A stretch of 26,646 nucleotides of DNA from Verrucomicrobiales bacterium (GTDB lineage Bacteria > Verrucomicrobiota > Verrucomicrobiia > Verrucomicrobiales > DEV007), in the NCBI GenBank assembly GCA_013003335.1, contig JABDJT010000380.1:1-26646 (forward strand), written 5' to 3'. The position numbers and the translations under genes are program-made. The notes below the pieces were generated by a model. The model was not told the origin of the DNA. It saw nothing but the letters and a program-made list of their open reading frames with translations, and did no database searches. Below, one piece after another: positions 24,354 through 26,646 of this stretch; position 1 is the first letter of the stretch, and every line of letters begins with the position of its first letter.

Positions 24354-26646
24354 ATGCTATCATCCCGCATGCGATTTACCCTCACCATTGCGATCCTGCT
24401 TTCGATCCTCGGTATCGTCGCTTTCTCGCGAATGCCACGCGACATTGATCCGCCGGATGTGATCGAGGCGGAAACGGTGGTGGCGTATCTTCCGGGGACG
24501 GCACCGGAGAATTTGGATCGCGCGGTTACGATGCCGGTCGAACGGGTATTGAATGCCATTCCCGGGATTGCCGATGTCGGCACGCAGACATCGGACGGAA
24601 TTTCAGTGGTGCGTTTTCAACTCACGAAAAAAGCGGACCGGGCGGAGACGCTCTCAATTGTGCGGGACCGGTTGGGACAACTTCGTTCCGCAATGCAGTT
24701 GGAAATGCCGTTTTTGATTGGTCCTTCGCTGCAAATCGACTCCGGGGAAGTGAGGTCCGGATTGCTGCTTGCGACCGGCGGCGAGGCGGAGGCGAGACGG
24801 AAATCCGCGATCAATCTCGTCCAAAAACTCCGCAGGGCTCCTGAAATTTCTTCCGCGGAAATCACGCACGATCAGCCCCGCTGCGTTGTGATTCGCTACG
24901 ACGATGAAGATCTTGCTGACGCGGGGTTAACGCCCCCGGAACTGGCCGAATTTATTCGGGCAAACAGCCAGCGTTTCCCCGGCGGTTACCTGTCCGACGG
25001 CGACAAATTGCTCTCGATCGATCTCGGCACAGGGATTCACGACCTTGAATCGCTTCGGGACCTGCCGGTCCGCGACCCCCGTGACGGCTCGCTGACACCG
25101 CTGGATGAGATTTGCGATATCACCAGCGAAGCGTGGGAACCGGCGATTGGTGGCGCATTTTTGGGGAGCCAACCCGCGATCGGGATCACGTTCACCAAAG
25201 CAGAACAGGCGACGTGGGGGGCGGTTTCCCGAGCAGTCGAATTGGCCACGGCAGAGTTTCCCGAACTACAAACGACAAAGATTCTCTACCGGGGAGAAAC
25301 AACCTCGCAACTCCTGTCCGCTTCGACCATCACGCTGATTTTCTCCGCCGTTGCCGTGTTGCTTTGCGTGACACTCGGGCTTGGCCTGCGGGCCGGAATT
25401 GCCGCAACGGTGGCGATTGCGACGACGATCCTCACCTCGGTTTTCCTGCTTCATCTGCTCGGCTATGAACTGAACGTGATTACGCTTTCCGCTCTAGCTG
25501 TCGGCACTGGATTGCTGATCGACAACCACATCGTGATCGCACATCACCTGGGCTGGTTGCGGTCCAGGCATGGGAGTGGCGAACCCCGCGCGCTTGCTTT
25601 TCGTGACCTGCTTTCACCGCTGGTGATCGCCGCCGCAACGACGGTCCTCGGCTTTTTACCTGCGTGGCTGTTGCGTGGCGAACCGGCCGGTTACGTATCG
25701 AGTTTGCTGATTGTGATCGGAGTGCTGCTCTTTGTTTCCCAGGTCATTGGCTTCACGATTACGCCGATGCTGGCACCGGTTTCCTTGAAGTCGAATCGCG
25801 TCATTGATCGGCTGGCAGAGGCGCTGAAAAAATCGACGACGCCGCTTTTGGCCAAACCGAAAGGGGTCATGGTCTGCCTGGCCTTGATCGTTCTACTGGC
25901 GGCGTTCCTTTTGAAAACGGGACGGGAATCGACGCTGCCGGTCGTGCCGATCGATACGGTCGCGATTGATTTGATTTTTCCGGACGGCACCTCACCGGAG
26001 CAAACAGAGACCTCGGTCAAAACCGCTATCGCCGATTCAGAAGTTGCTGCCTTTCTTCACTTTTCGCCGCCGCGAATCCTGCAGGGGATGGAGGCTTTTG
26101 CGCCCTCAGCAAACCGGGCGACCTTGATTCTTCCGGAAGATCCCGGCGGGCTGGTCGTTCATCCCGAAAATGCGACGGTCCGCGTTCGGAACATTTCCGC
26201 GACGCCCACCTCGGGTGATCCGATTCAGTTCCGAATGAGTGGCAAAGACCTGGCCGAAGTCATTTCAAAAAATCGCGATGCCATCCTGAATCACGTGGCG
26301 GAGGCAGGGGCGACGACCTTCGGTTTCGGTGAAGCGGCGGAATCGATGGCGTTTCAAATTCAGCCCGACCTGGAAACAGCGGCGCAGCAGAAAGTCCTGA
26401 CCAACGAAATCGCGATTGCAACTCTGGCAGTCACGGGCGGAATCCCGGTTGGGCTGATTCCGGATGAACATGATCCATCGAACCGGTTGCCCGTTTTGTT
26501 GAAGGTTGCGACTGATGAAACCGATGCGGAAGACCGAATCACTGAGGCCTACGTCCATCGTCAGTCCGGGGGGAATCCCGTGCCGCTCGAGGATTTGGCG
26601 AAGGTTGTCCGGAAATCCCAGCCGGTTGCGATTTCCCGCTGGAATG
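24354..26646 (+). CDS. RND (AcrB/CusA-type) efflux transporter, partial at the window end
   Basis: About 764 N-terminal residues are visible and the frame is open to the window end. The first membrane helix follows directly (MRFTLTIAILLSILGIVAF); ATG 24354 is taken, with ATG 24369 as the alternative. Family features are YLPGTAPENLDRAVTMPVER and VLNAIPGIADVGTQTSDGIS in the porter domain, then a group of helices with VGTGLLIDNHIVIAHH. In AcrB the equivalent helix-4 site is an Asp-Asp pair needed for proton relay; here it is Asp390-Asn391, so only the first acid is kept, as in CusA-like pumps. It should export small molecules or metal ions across the inner membrane with a fusion protein and an outer-membrane channel. 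Neither partner gene is upstream; they may lie beyond 26646. The substrate cannot be told. Confidence 0.9.
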   Translation, partial: MLSSRMRFTLTIAILLSILGIVAFSRMPRDIDPPDVIEAETVVAYLPGTAPENLDRAVTMPVERVLNAIPGIADVGTQTSDGISVVRFQLTKKADRAETLSIVRDRLGQLRSAMQLEMPFLIGPSLQIDSGEVRSGLLLATGGEAEARRKSAINLVQKLRRAPEISSAEITHDQPRCVVIRYDDEDLADAGLTPPELAEFIRANSQRFPGGYLSDGDKLLSIDLGTGIHDLESLRDLPVRDPRDGSLTPLDEICDITSEAWEPAIGGAFLGSQPAIGITFTKAEQATWGAVSRAVELATAEFPELQTTKILYRGETTSQLLSASTITLIFSAVAVLLCVTLGLGLRAGIAATVAIATTILTSVFLLHLLGYELNVITLSALAVGTGLLIDNHIVIAHHLGWLRSRHGSGEPRALAFRDLLSPLVIAAATTVLGFLPAWLLRGEPAGYVSSLLIVIGVLLFVSQVIGFTITPMLAPVSLKSNRVIDRLAEALKKSTTPLLAKPKGVMVCLALIVLLAAFLLKTGRESTLPVVPIDTVAIDLIFPDGTSPEQTETSVKTAIADSEVAAFLHFSPPRILQGMEAFAPSANRATLILPEDPGGLVVHPENATVRVRNISATPTSGDPIQFRMSGKDLAEVISKNRDAILNHVAEAGATTFGFGEAAESMAFQIQPDLETAAQQKVLTNEIAIATLAVTGGIPVGLIPDEHDPSNRLPVLLKVATDETDAEDRITEAYVHRQSGGNPVPLEDLAKVVRKSQPVAISRWN

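Overview
The window looks like chromosomal DNA of a PVC-superphylum bacterium, most likely Verrucomicrobiota, with Planctomycetota as the alternative. The grounds are the DUF1549/DUF1553 cytochrome-like protein next to a Tat-exported DUF1501 protein, a planctomycete-type cytochrome c domain (CxxCH) fused to a giant envelope protein, and an FG-GAP/VCBS propeller protein. Most starts also lack a clear Shine-Dalgarno sequence. This assignment is inference from gene content.

Layout. Positions 1-304 hold the 5' part of a minus-strand secreted-protein gene that runs off the window. A 374-bp divergent intergenic region follows. From 679 to 16923 there is a same-strand, operon-like block: three giant envelope proteins (1196, 1566 and 1427 aa), joined by stop/start contacts at 4267-4272 and 8967-8970, then the DUF1549/DUF1553 protein and the DUF1501 protein, ending in a strong intrinsic terminator at 16956-16990. 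A small DUF971 gene and an RlmI-like rRNA methyltransferase gene (4-nt gap) come next, followed by a secreted S1C (HtrA-like) serine protease with its own terminator, a 650-aa secreted protein of unknown function, a 774-aa FG-GAP/VCBS protein, and the 5' part of an RND efflux transporter that leaves the window at 26646.

The three giant proteins are paralogues. Each has a signal peptide, a related N-terminal module, beta-rich repeats, a conserved membrane-proximal module and a C-terminal membrane anchor. The third carries a c-type heme site; the second carries an isolated secretin-type signature. With the two downstream exported proteins, one of which also has CxxCH, they probably act in the cell envelope. 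Substrate and function are not visible in the sequence.

The most unusual signal is a dispersed palindromic element, present eight times in 24 kb and always just upstream of a plus-strand gene or inside its first codons. Six copies are exactly 43 bp (14-bp arm, 15-nt centre, 14-bp arm; the centre can form a 4-bp inner stem with a 3-nt loop). Two are longer variants (83 and 85 bp) sharing a different second half. In two giant genes the element lies inside the coding sequence in the same codon register and encodes part of the signal peptide. In six of eight cases the element is in the same codon phase as the downstream gene.
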